Shown: in pieces, positions 27,381-36,900 of the stretch
Layout of the letters: each line of letters opens with the position of its first letter
How positions within the stretch are numbered: position 1 is the first letter of the stretch
Origin: Hyphomicrobium_A sp963728165
GTDB taxonomy: Bacteria; Pseudomonadota; Alphaproteobacteria; Rhizobiales; Hyphomicrobiaceae
Assembly: GCA_963728165.1 (NCBI GenBank)
Contig: CAVSIY010000006.1
Span: forward strand, 930,001 to 994,000
Length of the DNA: 64,000 nt
Direction of reading: 5' to 3'
Notes under the pieces: model-generated
The model's database searches: none
What the model was told of the DNA's origin: nothing
Seen by the model: only the letters and a program-made list of their open reading frames with translations
Position numbers and translations under genes: made by a program

Positions 27381-29123
27381 CTACGCCGGCTTGGGGCGCA
27401 GGGGCGGGGCGATTTCGTCCTGGGCTCCCTCGGGCCCGGGATCGTCGGGCGCATGCGGCGGCACGAAGATGCGCGGTTCGGGCTTGCGGCGCGTTTCCGA
27501 TGCGCTTTGGCCTTTCGTGCGCGCGCTCGATGTGGCGGGCACCGACGCAGCGCTCTGGCGGGAGGCCGCCGTCTCCGCGGCGGGCGTCCGCGCCTCCGGC
27601 TTCTTGGCGCTTTCCGCTGCCGTGGCGGCAGGCTTGTCGGCTGCCGGCTCGGGCTTTTTCGCCGGAGCCTCGCGCGCCGGTTTCGCTTCCGTGACCGGCA
27701 CGACCTCGATCGTCGTCGCGCCTTCCACCTTCTTCTTGGCGGCCACGCCCTCGTCACTTGCGCTGGCGCCGCTCTCCGGGCCGCCGAGCTTCACCAGCTC
27801 CTCGAGCTTGGCGGCGAGCATCTCGCTGTCGCCCCGGTCCATCGTCTCGACCGGCACGCGCCACTGGAACGCGTCGAGCGCGCCGGTGACCGGCGAGATC
27901 GGTGCCCAGCGGTCGGCGACGACGCCGTCGGCGGTCCACGCGGGATCGCGCGGGGCATTGACCGCGCGGGCGAGCCACTCGCGCACACGGCCCTTGTCGC
28001 CGTGCTGCTCGCCCTCGATGCGGGCCATCAGCGTGGCGACGCGCTGTGTGAGCCTTCCCGGAAGCAGCGGCTCCAGAGCGGCGCGTGCCGCATCGTACTG
28101 GCGCGCCTCGATCGCCGCCGTCGCCTCCGCGATCGGCCCTTCGAGCGAGTTGGGGCTCAAGGCGGCGAGCTGCTTGACGCGGTCGAGGCGGTCGCGCGGG
28201 CTGTCGCCGATGCGCGCGTAGGCATAGGCGGTCGCGAGGTCTGGGTGCGGGGAGCGCGACCACGTGCGCTGCAGGATCTTGGCGGCGCGCGGCGTGTTCC
28301 CGCGCGCGGCCAGCAGCCGGCCGGCGATCGCTGCCGCCGGCACGAGGTCGGGCGCCAGCCCGTGCGCCTCGAGCGCCAGGGTGAGCGCGCGCTCGGGATC
28401 GCTCTCCTCGGCGCTCTGGGCTTGCGCGGCGAGCAAGACGGCGCGCTTGCGATCGGCTTTTGCGCGCTCGATGTGGCCCTGCTTGCGGGCGACGCCAAGC
28501 GTCTCCAGCGCGCCCGCCCAATCCGACTGGCGGCACTGCAGGTCAAAGAGCGCATCGACCGCCCAGGCGAGCTTCGGGTTCAAGGCGACGGCGCGCTCGG
28601 CGAAGTGAAGCGCTGCTTCCGTCTCGCCCTCGCGCTGCGCCTCGAGATAGAGGCCGCGCAGGCCCAGCTGCTCGGTGTCGGGGGTGGCGAGCATCGCCTC
28701 GAAGATGCGCCGCGCCGTGGTGCGGTCACCGGACAGTTGCGCGGCTTGCGCGCGCAACAGGTGCGTCAGCGGCTCGTTCGGCAGCGACTTGCGCGCCTGG
28801 ATGGCGGAGCGCATGGCCGCGGCGCGGTCGCCGGCGCCGAGGGCGATCATTCCGCTCGAGAGCGCGTCGATGCCGAGCTTCTGTCGGCGTTTGGCCATGA
28901 GGCTGCCCACCACTGCGGGGCTGTGCCAGGCATGGCGCAACAGTGACCAGGCGCCGAGCAGGATGACGATCAGCGTGACGAGCAGCACGATCGCCCGGAA
29001 GACGCTCGTCTCGATCTCGTAACCCTGCCAATGGACCATGAGCTCGCCGGGGCGGTCGGCGAGCCAGGCGAGCCCGGCAGCGGCAATGGCGACTGCAAGC
29101 AGAAAGCCGATTAAGCGCAGCAT
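27381..29123 (-). CDS. hemY: HemY-family TPR membrane protein
   Basis: This 580-residue protein has two N-terminal membrane helices (about 4-24 and 42-62), the HemY_N segment, then TPR-type helical repeats (about 85-420), and a low-complexity Ala/Pro/Lys/Glu tail (about 440-580). This is the proteobacterial HemY of the hem cluster, which is not the Bacillus protoporphyrinogen oxidase of the same name; its exact role is unsettled, with heme-synthesis complex scaffolding suggested in the literature. It is the last gene of hemC-hemD-mitofilin-hemY and begins 9 bases after the mitofilin-like gene. Confidence 0.9.
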   Translation of the reverse strand: MLRLIGFLLAVAIAAAGLAWLADRPGELMVHWQGYEIETSVFRAIVLLVTLIVILLGAWSLLRHAWHSPAVVGSLMAKRRQKLGIDALSSGMIALGAGDRAAAMRSAIQARKSLPNEPLTHLLRAQAAQLSGDRTTARRIFEAMLATPDTEQLGLRGLYLEAQREGETEAALHFAERAVALNPKLAWAVDALFDLQCRQSDWAGALETLGVARKQGHIERAKADRKRAVLLAAQAQSAEESDPERALTLALEAHGLAPDLVPAAAIAGRLLAARGNTPRAAKILQRTWSRSPHPDLATAYAYARIGDSPRDRLDRVKQLAALSPNSLEGPIAEATAAIEARQYDAARAALEPLLPGRLTQRVATLMARIEGEQHGDKGRVREWLARAVNAPRDPAWTADGVVADRWAPISPVTGALDAFQWRVPVETMDRGDSEMLAAKLEELVKLGGPESGASASDEGVAAKKKVEGATTIEVVPVTEAKPAREAPAKKPEPAADKPAATAAESAKKPEARTPAAETAASRQSAASVPATSSARTKGQSASETRRKPEPRIFVPPHAPDDPGPEGAQDEIAPPLRPKPA

Positions 29124-29132
29124 GTCCGCTCC

Positions 29133-30881
29133 CTACTCCTTGGCCGTGCCCGCAGCGCCCGGCGGCGCGACGAGAGAAGCTTTGAGCTGCGTCTCGACCG
29201 AGGCGAGCGCCCGGTCGACGGCGTTGCGCGCCTCGACCTTGGCGAGGAAGTCGCGGGCAGCGTCCCGGGCGGCGGGCGGCAGTGTCTTGCCCTCCTCCAG
29301 GACATCGCCCAGCTGGTCCTGGCTGAGCGCGGCCTCCATGCGCGAGACCACGGCCTCCACGCTCTTGTCGTCGGACTCGTGACTGATCTTGCGCACGTGC
29401 ACCACGGACTTTGCCCCCGCGAGCAGCCGATCGACGATGGAGCCCTCGGCCGGCTGCTGCCCGGCGTCAATGATCTTGAAGGCCACGGCCTTGAAGTCCT
29501 GTCGCAGCTCGGGAAGCGTCGGCACGCCGGTATCGGCGAAGCGCGACAGCGGCGCCAGATCGATGCTGTTGCCGGAGAGCTTGCGTGCCTGGGCAAGCTC
29601 GGCGGCGTAGCCGTTGCCGCGGTCGATGGCGCGCTTCAGGTTGGCGAGCTCCAGCGACAAGACGATGCGTCCCGCCGTCGCCTTGCGCTCCTCCTCGCCC
29701 TTGACGACGCCCTGCATGTCTTGCTGCAGCGCGTTGAGCTTGGTGACGAGCGGCGCCGTCGCCGCGGTCACGTCCTCGGGCCGGGCGAAGGTCGGCAGGC
29801 GGGCGTTGAGGTCGACCTTGAGCTGCGTCAGCCCCTCCTGCGTCGAGCGCAGCGTCTGGCTGTCGCGCTCGCTCTCGGCATTGAGCGTGTTGACGCGAGC
29901 CGTGAGTTGGGCGTTGTCGGCCTTGATGCCGGCGAGCTCGCGGTCGATGCGCTGGGTACCGGACTTGGCAGTCTCGCTCGCCTCGGTCGCCGCCGCGAGC
30001 CGCGTGTCGATCTGCTCGGTGACGTTCTTGCGCAGGGCGTCGAGCTGGTTGTTCACCGTCGATTCCAGATCGGTGATCTTGCCGGTGATCGCTGCGAGCT
30101 GCGGCAGGCCACCGCCTTGCGGGTCACGCTCGGCGGCCGCCGTCAAGGCAGAGAGCTGGTCCTCGAGCTTCTTGACGCGGGCTTCAGTGCCGGTATCGCT
30201 ACCTTGCGCGCCGACCTTGGTGTCGAGCGCCTTCACGTCGCGTGTGAGTGCACCCTGACCTTGCGATAGCTTATCGACGCTGGCGCGCAGCGCACCGAGC
30301 TTGGCGAGCTTGGCCTCGGCGGTCTTGAGCCGGGGCGCGAGCTGCGCTGCGGCCTCGTTCCCGTTGCTCTCGAGCGCTGCGACGCGCTGCTGCAAGGCCG
30401 CCGAGACATCCGACTGGTCCGCCGATCCACTCAGGCCCAGCTGCGCGGCGAAGATGTCGGCCGCGAGCAGCGCCACCATGCCGCCGACGATGCCGGCGGC
30501 AAGGTGCGTGAAGAAGCCACCGTGACCCGCCCTGGCAGGCGCCGTCGCCGGCTGAGGGCTTGGCGCTGCCGTGGCCGTGGCAGGGCCCGGCGCAGGCCCG
30601 GGCTTACCGGCTGCTCCGGCGCCCGAGGGTTGCTTGCCGGCCTCCGGGGCAGCGTTGCTGGCGCGGGGCGTCGTCATCCCCGGCTTGGCTGCGGCGGCGA
30701 CCGGCGGCGTCTTCTCGTCCTTGGGAGCCTCTTTGGCCGGCTCCTTGCCAGTGTCTTTGGCGGTCTTGGAGGGCTCGACCACGGTCGCCTTGAGATCGAG
30801 CGTCGCGTGCGGCTTGCTGCTCGCAGGACCGGCGGCACCTGCCGTCTCGGGCTTTGCGGGTTCGTCTTTCTTGGTGTTCAT
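29133..30881 (-). CDS. Mitofilin/Mic60-like inner-membrane protein
   Basis: This 582-residue protein has a long Pro/Ala/Lys-rich cytoplasmic N-terminus (1-120), one membrane helix (about 125-148), an extended coiled coil (about 160-380) and a C-terminal helical mitofilin domain (about 390-565, with VAFKIIDAG and VHVRKISHES). This is the layout of alphaproteobacterial Mic60, the ancestor of the mitochondrial cristae organiser; published work links it to intracytoplasmic membranes and envelope shape. Its place between hemD and hemY is the conserved location for this family. A function in shaping membranes is inferred from the family. Confidence 0.85.
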   Translation of the reverse strand: MNTKKDEPAKPETAGAAGPASSKPHATLDLKATVVEPSKTAKDTGKEPAKEAPKDEKTPPVAAAAKPGMTTPRASNAAPEAGKQPSGAGAAGKPGPAPGPATATAAPSPQPATAPARAGHGGFFTHLAAGIVGGMVALLAADIFAAQLGLSGSADQSDVSAALQQRVAALESNGNEAAAQLAPRLKTAEAKLAKLGALRASVDKLSQGQGALTRDVKALDTKVGAQGSDTGTEARVKKLEDQLSALTAAAERDPQGGGLPQLAAITGKITDLESTVNNQLDALRKNVTEQIDTRLAAATEASETAKSGTQRIDRELAGIKADNAQLTARVNTLNAESERDSQTLRSTQEGLTQLKVDLNARLPTFARPEDVTAATAPLVTKLNALQQDMQGVVKGEEERKATAGRIVLSLELANLKRAIDRGNGYAAELAQARKLSGNSIDLAPLSRFADTGVPTLPELRQDFKAVAFKIIDAGQQPAEGSIVDRLLAGAKSVVHVRKISHESDDKSVEAVVSRMEAALSQDQLGDVLEEGKTLPPAARDAARDFLAKVEARNAVDRALASVETQLKASLVAPPGAAGTAKE

Positions 30882-30978
30882 GAGCGCTCAAGCACCTCGG
30901 GCTTTGGTCTTTGCGCTGCGCTCCGGGCATGGGCGGGCGCGGCGACTCAAAGACCTATCATCTTGTTTTGACGGTAAA

Positions 30979-31716
30979 CTACACCCCTCGGCCCTCGGTT
31001 GCCACCCGGGCCACTGCGGCAAGAATGGCCTCAGAATTGGGCGCATCGGCGACCTCGGTGCGGGGTGGGGCGAGCGTCCCGAGCGCGTCGGCGACGGTCG
31101 GCGAGAGGCAGAAGAATACAAGGCTGCGGGCGCGTGCTCCAAGTCCGGCATCCGCAACAAGTTGCACAAAAATCTCGGCACTTCGCGGCGACATCAAGAT
31201 GACCGCGTCGAGCGCGCCTTCGTTGATGCCCTGCGCCGTCGCAGGGCTGAGCGCTGCGGCGGCGACCGCGCGATAGCAAGTGAGGGTGCGGAGCGTGAGG
31301 CCGCTCTTGGCCAAGGCCGCGGCGAGATCGAACGCGAGGTTATCCCCAGCGACGTGCACGAGCGGGCCCTTGTCGGCATCGGCCTGCGCCGCGATGAGGG
31401 GGACGAGGCCGCGCGCGCCGCTCGAGCCGATGATCACGCGCTCGAATTTGAGCTCGCGCGCAAGCGCGGCGGTGCCGGGGCCGACGGTTAAGATGGGGAG
31501 CTTCAGCGCCGCGGCGAGGGCCGGGCTCGCGCCGAGCGACCGCAGGCCGTTGCGGCTCGTCGCGATGACGGCCTGCGCCCCGTCGAAGGCACGCGCCTCG
31601 ATGGGAAGCCGCTCGATTCTGAGGAGCGGCTCGAGGCTGACTTGGTGTCCGAGCGCTTCGAGCTCATCCTTCATCTGCGAAGCGTCCGCCTCGGGCCGTG
31701 TGAGGAGGACGTGCAT
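30979..31716 (-). CDS. hemD: Uroporphyrinogen-III synthase
   Basis: This 245-residue enzyme cyclises hydroxymethylbilane to uroporphyrinogen III, with inversion of ring D. HemD is poorly conserved, but the two-domain pattern is clear: N-terminal LLTRPEADA, AVIATSRNGLRSL, LTVGPGTAALAREL, and C-terminal VILMSPRSAEIFVQL and FFCLSPTVADAL. The ATG at 31716 overlaps the hemC stop codon by one base, so the two consecutive pathway enzymes are translationally coupled. An upstream in-frame extension lies inside hemC and is not real. Confidence 0.92.
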   Translation of the reverse strand: MHVLLTRPEADASQMKDELEALGHQVSLEPLLRIERLPIEARAFDGAQAVIATSRNGLRSLGASPALAAALKLPILTVGPGTAALARELKFERVIIGSSGARGLVPLIAAQADADKGPLVHVAGDNLAFDLAAALAKSGLTLRTLTCYRAVAAAALSPATAQGINEGALDAVILMSPRSAEIFVQLVADAGLGARARSLVFFCLSPTVADALGTLAPPRTEVADAPNSEAILAAVARVATEGRGV

Positions 31717-32645
31717 CAGGCGGTCGCGCGGAAGAAGTCGGGGCCGGCGCGCTTCAGAAGCTCGCGCGCGGCGTCCTCGCCGAGTTGCAGTGCACGCTGC
31801 GGTTCGCCGCTGCGTTGGGTTGCGTGGCATTGCGTGCCGTCGGGGGTGAGGATCTCGCCGCGAAAATGCAGAGCGCCGTCGCGCAGCTCGGCGAGGCCCG
31901 CGATGGGCGTGCGGCACGAGCCTTCGAGGGTCGCGAGGAAGGCGCGCTCGGCGGCGACGCACAGCGCCGTCGCGGCATCGTTCAACGGTGCCACGAGCTG
32001 CGCGGTTTCCGTGTCGTCGGCGCGGATCTCGATCCCGATCGCGCCTTGCGCGACCGCGGGCAGCATGACGTCGGTGTCGATGCTTTCCGTGATGTGCTGG
32101 GTGAGGCCGAGGCGCTTCAGGCCCGCGCAGGCGAGGAAGGTAGCGTCGGCCGCACCGTCGGCGAGCTTCCTGAGCCGCGTCTCCACGTTGCCGCGGAAGG
32201 GCACGACCTTGAGGTCGGGGCGGCGGTGGAGGAGCTGCGCCTGACGCCGCAGCGAGGAGGTGCCGAGGGTGGCGCCGGCGGGGAGATCGGCGAGGGCGGC
32301 GTAGGTGATGCTGATGAAGGCATCGCGCGGGTCCTCGCGCTCCAGGGCGGCGGCGATGACGAGGCCGTCGGGAAGCACCGTCGGCATGTCCTTCATGGAA
32401 TGAACGGCGAGATCGATCGCTCCGGCCAACAGCGCCTCTTCGATCTCCTTGGTAAAGAGCCCCTTGCCGCCGGCTTCGGCCAGCGGCCGGTCGAGGATGC
32501 GGTCGCCGCTCGTCTTGATGACCACGATCTCGCAGGCATCATCGTTAAGGCCGTGCGCCTGCGCGAGCCGGCGCGCGACGAGATGCGCCTGCGCCAACGC
32601 TAAGGGTGAGCCGCGCGTGCCGATGCGGACCTTGGCTGCTTGCAA
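31716..32645 (-). CDS. hemC: Hydroxymethylbilane synthase (porphobilinogen deaminase)
   Basis: This 309-residue enzyme condenses four porphobilinogens to hydroxymethylbilane in heme and siroheme synthesis. Motifs seen: IGTRGSPLALAQA, KTSGDRILDRPLAEAGGKG, HSMKDMPT, LGTSSLRRQAQLL, FRGNVETRL and the dipyrromethane cofactor site GSCRTP, with C244 as the covalent attachment. It is the first gene of the hem operon and is divergent from tsaD, with 104 bases between the starts, so both promoters must be in that short gap. Confidence 0.97.
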   Translation of the reverse strand: MQAAKVRIGTRGSPLALAQAHLVARRLAQAHGLNDDACEIVVIKTSGDRILDRPLAEAGGKGLFTKEIEEALLAGAIDLAVHSMKDMPTVLPDGLVIAAALEREDPRDAFISITYAALADLPAGATLGTSSLRRQAQLLHRRPDLKVVPFRGNVETRLRKLADGAADATFLACAGLKRLGLTQHITESIDTDVMLPAVAQGAIGIEIRADDTETAQLVAPLNDAATALCVAAERAFLATLEGSCRTPIAGLAELRDGALHFRGEILTPDGTQCHATQRSGEPQRALQLGEDAARELLKRAGPDFFRATA

Positions 32646-32749
32646 GCCGTTCTCTCCGGGTGCTAGGCGACAGGGCCAAGCCTTGATGATGCGGCGCCAT
32701 TAATGCCCGTGCCGCCCCGGGAAGGCAAACGCAGGCTCGCACGCGATCG

Positions 32750-33854
32750 ATGGATAACGGCCGACAACGCTTGGGCGAAGGGTCTCTGGTTCTCGGGCTC
32801 GAGACGAGCTGCGACGAGACGGCAGCTGCCGTGGTCCTGCGCACGCCCGACGGGCGGGGCCGCATTGTCTCGAATGTGGTGCGCACCCAATGGGAGCGGC
32901 ATCGGCCCTACGGGGGCGTGGTGCCGGAGATCGCGGCGCGCGCCCACGTCGAATGCCTCGACATCCTGACGCGCGAGGCGATGCGTGAGGCGGGCATCGC
33001 CTTCGGCGATCTCGATGCCGTGGCGGCGACGGCGGGACCCGGTCTGATCGGCGGTCTGATCGTGGGGCTCGTCACGGGGAAGGCGATCGCACTGGCCGCC
33101 CGGCGCCCATTCCTCGCCATCCATCATCTGGAGGCGCACGCGTTGACGGTCGGCCTCACCGAGGGTTTGCGGCCGCCCTACCTGTTGCTGCTGGTCTCGG
33201 GCGGGCACACGCAGCTTCTGATCGTGCGCGGCGTCGGCGCCTATGCGCGGCTCGGCACCACCATCGACGACGCGCTGGGTGAGGCCTTCGACAAGACGGC
33301 GAAGCTTTTGGGGCTCGGCTTTCCCGGCGGCCCGGCGGTCGAGGCGGCGGCACGCATTGGCAACGCGGCACGCTTCGATTTGCCTCGTCCCATGCTGGGG
33401 CGCGAGGAGCTCAATTTCTCCTTCGCCGGCCTCAAGACGGCCGTGCGGCGCACGGCGGAGAAGCTCGCGCCGCTGAAGCCGCAGGACGTCGCCGACATTG
33501 CCGCTGCTTTCGAGGCCGCCGTCACCGAAATCGGTGGCCGACCGCTGCGCGCGGGCGATGGCGTTCGCGGCGGATCAGCTTGGCCTGGCGGACCGGCGTT
33601 CCTTCGTCGTTGCGGGCGGCGTGGCTGCGAATGTGCGCCTGCGCGCCGCCTTGCGCGATCTGGCAGAGAGCCGCGGCTTTGCCTTTCACGTGCCCCCTGT
33701 CGATCTGTGCGGCGACAACGCGGCCATGATCGCCTGGGCAGGGGCTGAGCGCCTGGCGCTGGGGCTAACCGATCCGCTCGATGCGCCCGTGCGCCCGCGC
33801 TGGCCACTCGACCGCAACGCGCAGCCGGCGATCGGCGCGGGCGTGAAGGCATGA
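32750..33854 (+). CDS. tsaD: tRNA N6-threonylcarbamoyladenosine synthesis protein TsaD, with an apparent frameshift
   Basis: TsaD transfers threonylcarbamoyl to A37 of ANN-reading tRNAs as part of the TsaBDE complex. The first frame supplies VLGLETSCDETAAAV, the metal-binding HHLEAH and VSGGHTQL. After a break near 33531-33537 the second frame supplies VVAGGVAANVRLR and the conserved DLCGDNAAMIAWAG. Skipping one base (an extra G in ATCGGTGG) joins them as VTEIVADRCARAM, as in homologues, giving about 367 residues. tsaD is normally essential, so a sequencing or assembly error is more likely than gene loss. gpsA follows, the usual neighbour in many alphaproteobacteria. Confidence 0.93.
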
Positions 33855-33906
33855 GCCGGACGTCGTGCTAGACATGGCGATCGCGAACTCATCAGAGGGG
33901 ATCTCC

Positions 33907-34902
33907 TTGAAGATCGACAGCGTCGGCATCGTCGGGGGCGGAGCCTGGGGTACGGCGCTGGCGCAGGCCATGCGCCGCGCCGGCCGCGAGGTGCTGCTGT
34001 GGGCGCGTGAGCCCGAGGTTGTCACCGGCATCAATGGCCATCACGCCAACGATATGTTCCTGCCCGGCGTCGCGCTCGATCCCGAGATTCGCGCAACCGG
34101 CACGCTCGCTGTCGTGGCGGAATGTGATGTCCTTCTGATGGTTGCCCCGGCACAGCACGTGCGCTCCGTCGCCAAGGAGCTGGCGCGCCACATCCGTCGC
34201 GCCCAGCCGATGGTGCTGTGCTCCAAGGGCATCGAGCAGAAGACGGGGCAGCTTATCGGCGATGTCATCTCCGAGGTCGTGCCGCAGACGCTCCGCGCCG
34301 TCTTGTCGGGCCCGAGCTTTGCCGCCGACGTGGCGCGCGATCTGCCGACGGCCCTCACCATCGCCTGCGCCGACGAGGCGTTGGGGCGCCTGCTCGCCGA
34401 GCGCCTTGGCAGCCGCAAGCTGCGCCTCTACTGGACCAGCGATATGATCGGCGTCGAGCTCGGCGGCGCGTTGAAGAACGTGCTGGCGATCGCAGCCGGC
34501 ATCGTCGACGGACAAGGCTTGGGCGCCAGCGCCCACGCAGCCCTCGTTACGCGGGGTTTCGCCGAGATGCGCCGTTTCGGCGAGGCACTTGGTGCACGGC
34601 CCGAGACGCTGACCGGGCTCTCCGGCCTCGGCGATCTCATCCTCACTTGCGGCAGCCCGCAGTCGCGCAACATGTCGCTAGGGCGCGCGTTGGGGAAGGG
34701 CGAGAGCGTCGCTGCGGCGCTCGACGGCAAGACGGCGGTGACGGAAGGCGTCTATACGGCCGTTGCCGCGCGACGCATCGCGATGGAGCGCGGCATCGAC
34801 ATGCCGATTTGCTTTGCCGTGTGCGATGTCGTCGAGGGCCGTGCCACTGTCGCCGACGCCATCGGGCACCTCATGCAGCGGCCGCTCAAAGCCGAGGACT
34901 GA
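33907..34902 (+). CDS. gpsA: NAD(P)H-dependent glycerol-3-phosphate dehydrogenase
   Basis: This 331-residue enzyme reduces dihydroxyacetone phosphate to sn-glycerol-3-phosphate for phospholipid synthesis. It has the N-terminal Rossmann motif VGIVGGGAWGTALAQ, SGPSFAADVA, and the catalytic lysine region VELGGALKNVLAIAAGI, followed by LTGLSGLGDLILTC. I chose a TTG start at 33907, with GAGGGG 6 bases upstream, because it gives the family N-terminus (MKIDSVGIVG); ATG 33874 and GTG 33865 are in-frame alternatives. It is probably co-transcribed with tsaD. Confidence 0.95.
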   Translation: MKIDSVGIVGGGAWGTALAQAMRRAGREVLLWAREPEVVTGINGHHANDMFLPGVALDPEIRATGTLAVVAECDVLLMVAPAQHVRSVAKELARHIRRAQPMVLCSKGIEQKTGQLIGDVISEVVPQTLRAVLSGPSFAADVARDLPTALTIACADEALGRLLAERLGSRKLRLYWTSDMIGVELGGALKNVLAIAAGIVDGQGLGASAHAALVTRGFAEMRRFGEALGARPETLTGLSGLGDLILTCGSPQSRNMSLGRALGKGESVAAALDGKTAVTEGVYTAVAARRIAMERGIDMPICFAVCDVVEGRATVADAIGHLMQRPLKAED

Positions 34903-34905
34903 GGC

Positions 34906-36720
34906 TCAGGGCTTGATGCGCCAGACTTTGTACGGCGTCGGCGCGCCGAGGGGCACTGGCTCGAGATAGGACGGCGGCTTTCCGGCAAACAGCAGGCTCT
35001 GCAGGGCGCCTGGCGGCGTCGTCGAGCCGCGGCCGTCGCAGGTGATCACGTAGCGCGCACCGACGGCCTTGAGCCGTCTCTCGGCCTCTTGCGGCTCAGC
35101 GCGCAAAATAAGGTCGGCCTCGAGGATCGCCTTATCCAGGCGGTGATAGGGCGCTGCCAGAACGTCGAGATCGGTGAGTGCGACGAGGTGGGGGCCGAGA
35201 TCGACGTCGGCAACGACGAGGCCCTTCGGCAAGTGTGCGAGCGGCGCGATCGCCGCATTCGACCGGCACCGCCGCCCGGGTTCGATGGCTTCGTTCATGC
35301 GGCGCGTCGATGGTGCGGCGAGGGTGAGCAGCACCCAACCCGCGGCGCCAATCGCCAAGAGGGCTGCGAGGCCGATCGCCGCTATGGCGCGCTTGCTGCC
35401 GCGCGCCACGACATCCTGCGGTGGCCGTGCCAGCCAGATGGCGAGCAGCGGGATGGGCAGAAAGGTCGCGTAGGGGAGCAGCTTGATCTGCCAGACGCTC
35501 AGCGGGATGGCGAGAAGGAACGCGAGCATGTGGAAGCTCAATCCGTCGTCGCGGTCGCTCTGCATGAGTCTGAAGCCGCAATAGGCGCTGGCCAGGAAGT
35601 AGACGAATGCCATGCCTCCCGCGAGCGGCAGCTTCGATCCCAACGACAGGAGGCTCTGTGTCTCGGCGACATGTCCGAGCCAGACCGGAAAGACCGCGGG
35701 GTCGACCTGGCCGAACGGGCCCGCGAGGCACGCGGGCTCGACGAGCCCGAAGATTGCAATCCCGACGAGCCCGGTCGCGGCGAGGAGCACAACCTTGACG
35801 GCCGATGACAGCACAAGCTCGAACGCTTGCACGGAGCAGACGCCGACCGCGCCGATCGTCGACAGCAGCACGATATTGAATGACAGGTTATCGCAGCGCG
35901 AGACGAAGAGAGCATCAGGCGCAGTGGTGAGTGCGAGAGCGATCGTGAGCGTTGCCGCAAACACGAGCGCAGCGCGCGAGGGACCGAGCAGGGAGCGCCG
36001 GGGAAGCGTGCCGAAGAGCATGGCGGCGCCGAGGCTCGCAGCCGTCAGCGCCAGGGCCTCGTAGCCGACCGCTGTGCCAATTCCCAGAAAGAGACCAGCG
36101 CTCCAGCCCGCGCGGGGATCGTCGAAGCTGCGGGCCAAACGCAGAATGCCGATGACCGCGCACAGAATGAGGACGTTGTGGTGGTCGATGCGTCCGGGCA
36201 AGAACTGCCCGGCGCCAAGGGTGCACATGATCGTGACCGCGAGCAGGATCAGCACGAGTGCTGCGGTGCGCCCACCTCGGATCTCCGTCTCGCGGGCGAG
36301 CAAGTAGAGAAACGCGAGCAGCACCAGCGGCGGCCATACGGCGCGCAGCAGAAGCTCGGCCTGAGCCTGAGGCAATACCAGCTCGAATGTGCCCAGAAGC
36401 GCTGCGAGCGGCGCGTCGACCAAGCGCGACCAGTGCGAGACAAGAGGATGCGCCCCACCGAAGCGGGGCAGCGTGGTGTCGAACCATGGCGCGCCCCCCA
36501 ATAGCTCACGCACCTCGACGAGACGCGTGGCGTCGTCGGTGTCGCCGAGCGAGGTCGTCAGGTGCGTCGGCTCGACTAAGAAGACGAGCGCGACGAGCAG
36601 CGCAACGGCGAGCGCGCACCAGGCCACGAGCGGCACGCGCTCGAGCCCCGCGAGCGTCCAAATGCGCCGGCGATCACTCGCGGCCGTCAACGCCATCAAT
36701 ACACCTCTCATCGGTTGCAC
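34906..36720 (-). CDS. Polytopic GT-C-type membrane glycosyltransferase (STT3/PglB-like)
   Basis: This 604-residue protein has about 12 hydrophobic segments (40-500) and a soluble C-terminal domain (about 500-604). The first large loop has GDTDDATRLVEVRELL followed by HPLVSHWSRLVDAP, an acidic-loop arrangement like that of GT-C transferases using polyprenyl-phosphate sugars, including STT3/PglB. GRIDHHN in a later loop also fits. It might transfer a lipid-linked sugar or oligosaccharide in the periplasm. The acceptor is unknown and no WWD-type motif is obvious, so I do not call it an oligosaccharyltransferase. It converges on gpsA with 3 bases between the ends. Confidence 0.65.
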   Translation of the reverse strand: MQPMRGVLMALTAASDRRRIWTLAGLERVPLVAWCALAVALLVALVFLVEPTHLTTSLGDTDDATRLVEVRELLGGAPWFDTTLPRFGGAHPLVSHWSRLVDAPLAALLGTFELVLPQAQAELLLRAVWPPLVLLAFLYLLARETEIRGGRTAALVLILLAVTIMCTLGAGQFLPGRIDHHNVLILCAVIGILRLARSFDDPRAGWSAGLFLGIGTAVGYEALALTAASLGAAMLFGTLPRRSLLGPSRAALVFAATLTIALALTTAPDALFVSRCDNLSFNIVLLSTIGAVGVCSVQAFELVLSSAVKVVLLAATGLVGIAIFGLVEPACLAGPFGQVDPAVFPVWLGHVAETQSLLSLGSKLPLAGGMAFVYFLASAYCGFRLMQSDRDDGLSFHMLAFLLAIPLSVWQIKLLPYATFLPIPLLAIWLARPPQDVVARGSKRAIAAIGLAALLAIGAAGWVLLTLAAPSTRRMNEAIEPGRRCRSNAAIAPLAHLPKGLVVADVDLGPHLVALTDLDVLAAPYHRLDKAILEADLILRAEPQEAERRLKAVGARYVITCDGRGSTTPPGALQSLLFAGKPPSYLEPVPLGAPTPYKVWRIKP

Positions 36721-36900
36721 CGGACATTAACTGAGCGCGCTTGCGGGCCTGTAAACGCGGCGGAATCGCCTTCCTCCGTCGTCGATCGGCGCAAGGGTTT
36801 CTTCAGCGTTCCGCCCTAGCTTGCCGAGGCATCGCGGACGGGGATGTGCCTGCGCGGCGCCTTGCCGCGGGGGCGCGGGACGAGCGGCTGGAGGTTTGGC

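Noticed and set aside
33531..33537. Programmed ribosomal frameshifting in tsaD and the other broken genes
   Set aside because: No slippery heptamer, no downstream pseudoknot seen, and four unrelated genes affected the same way; sequence error is simpler.
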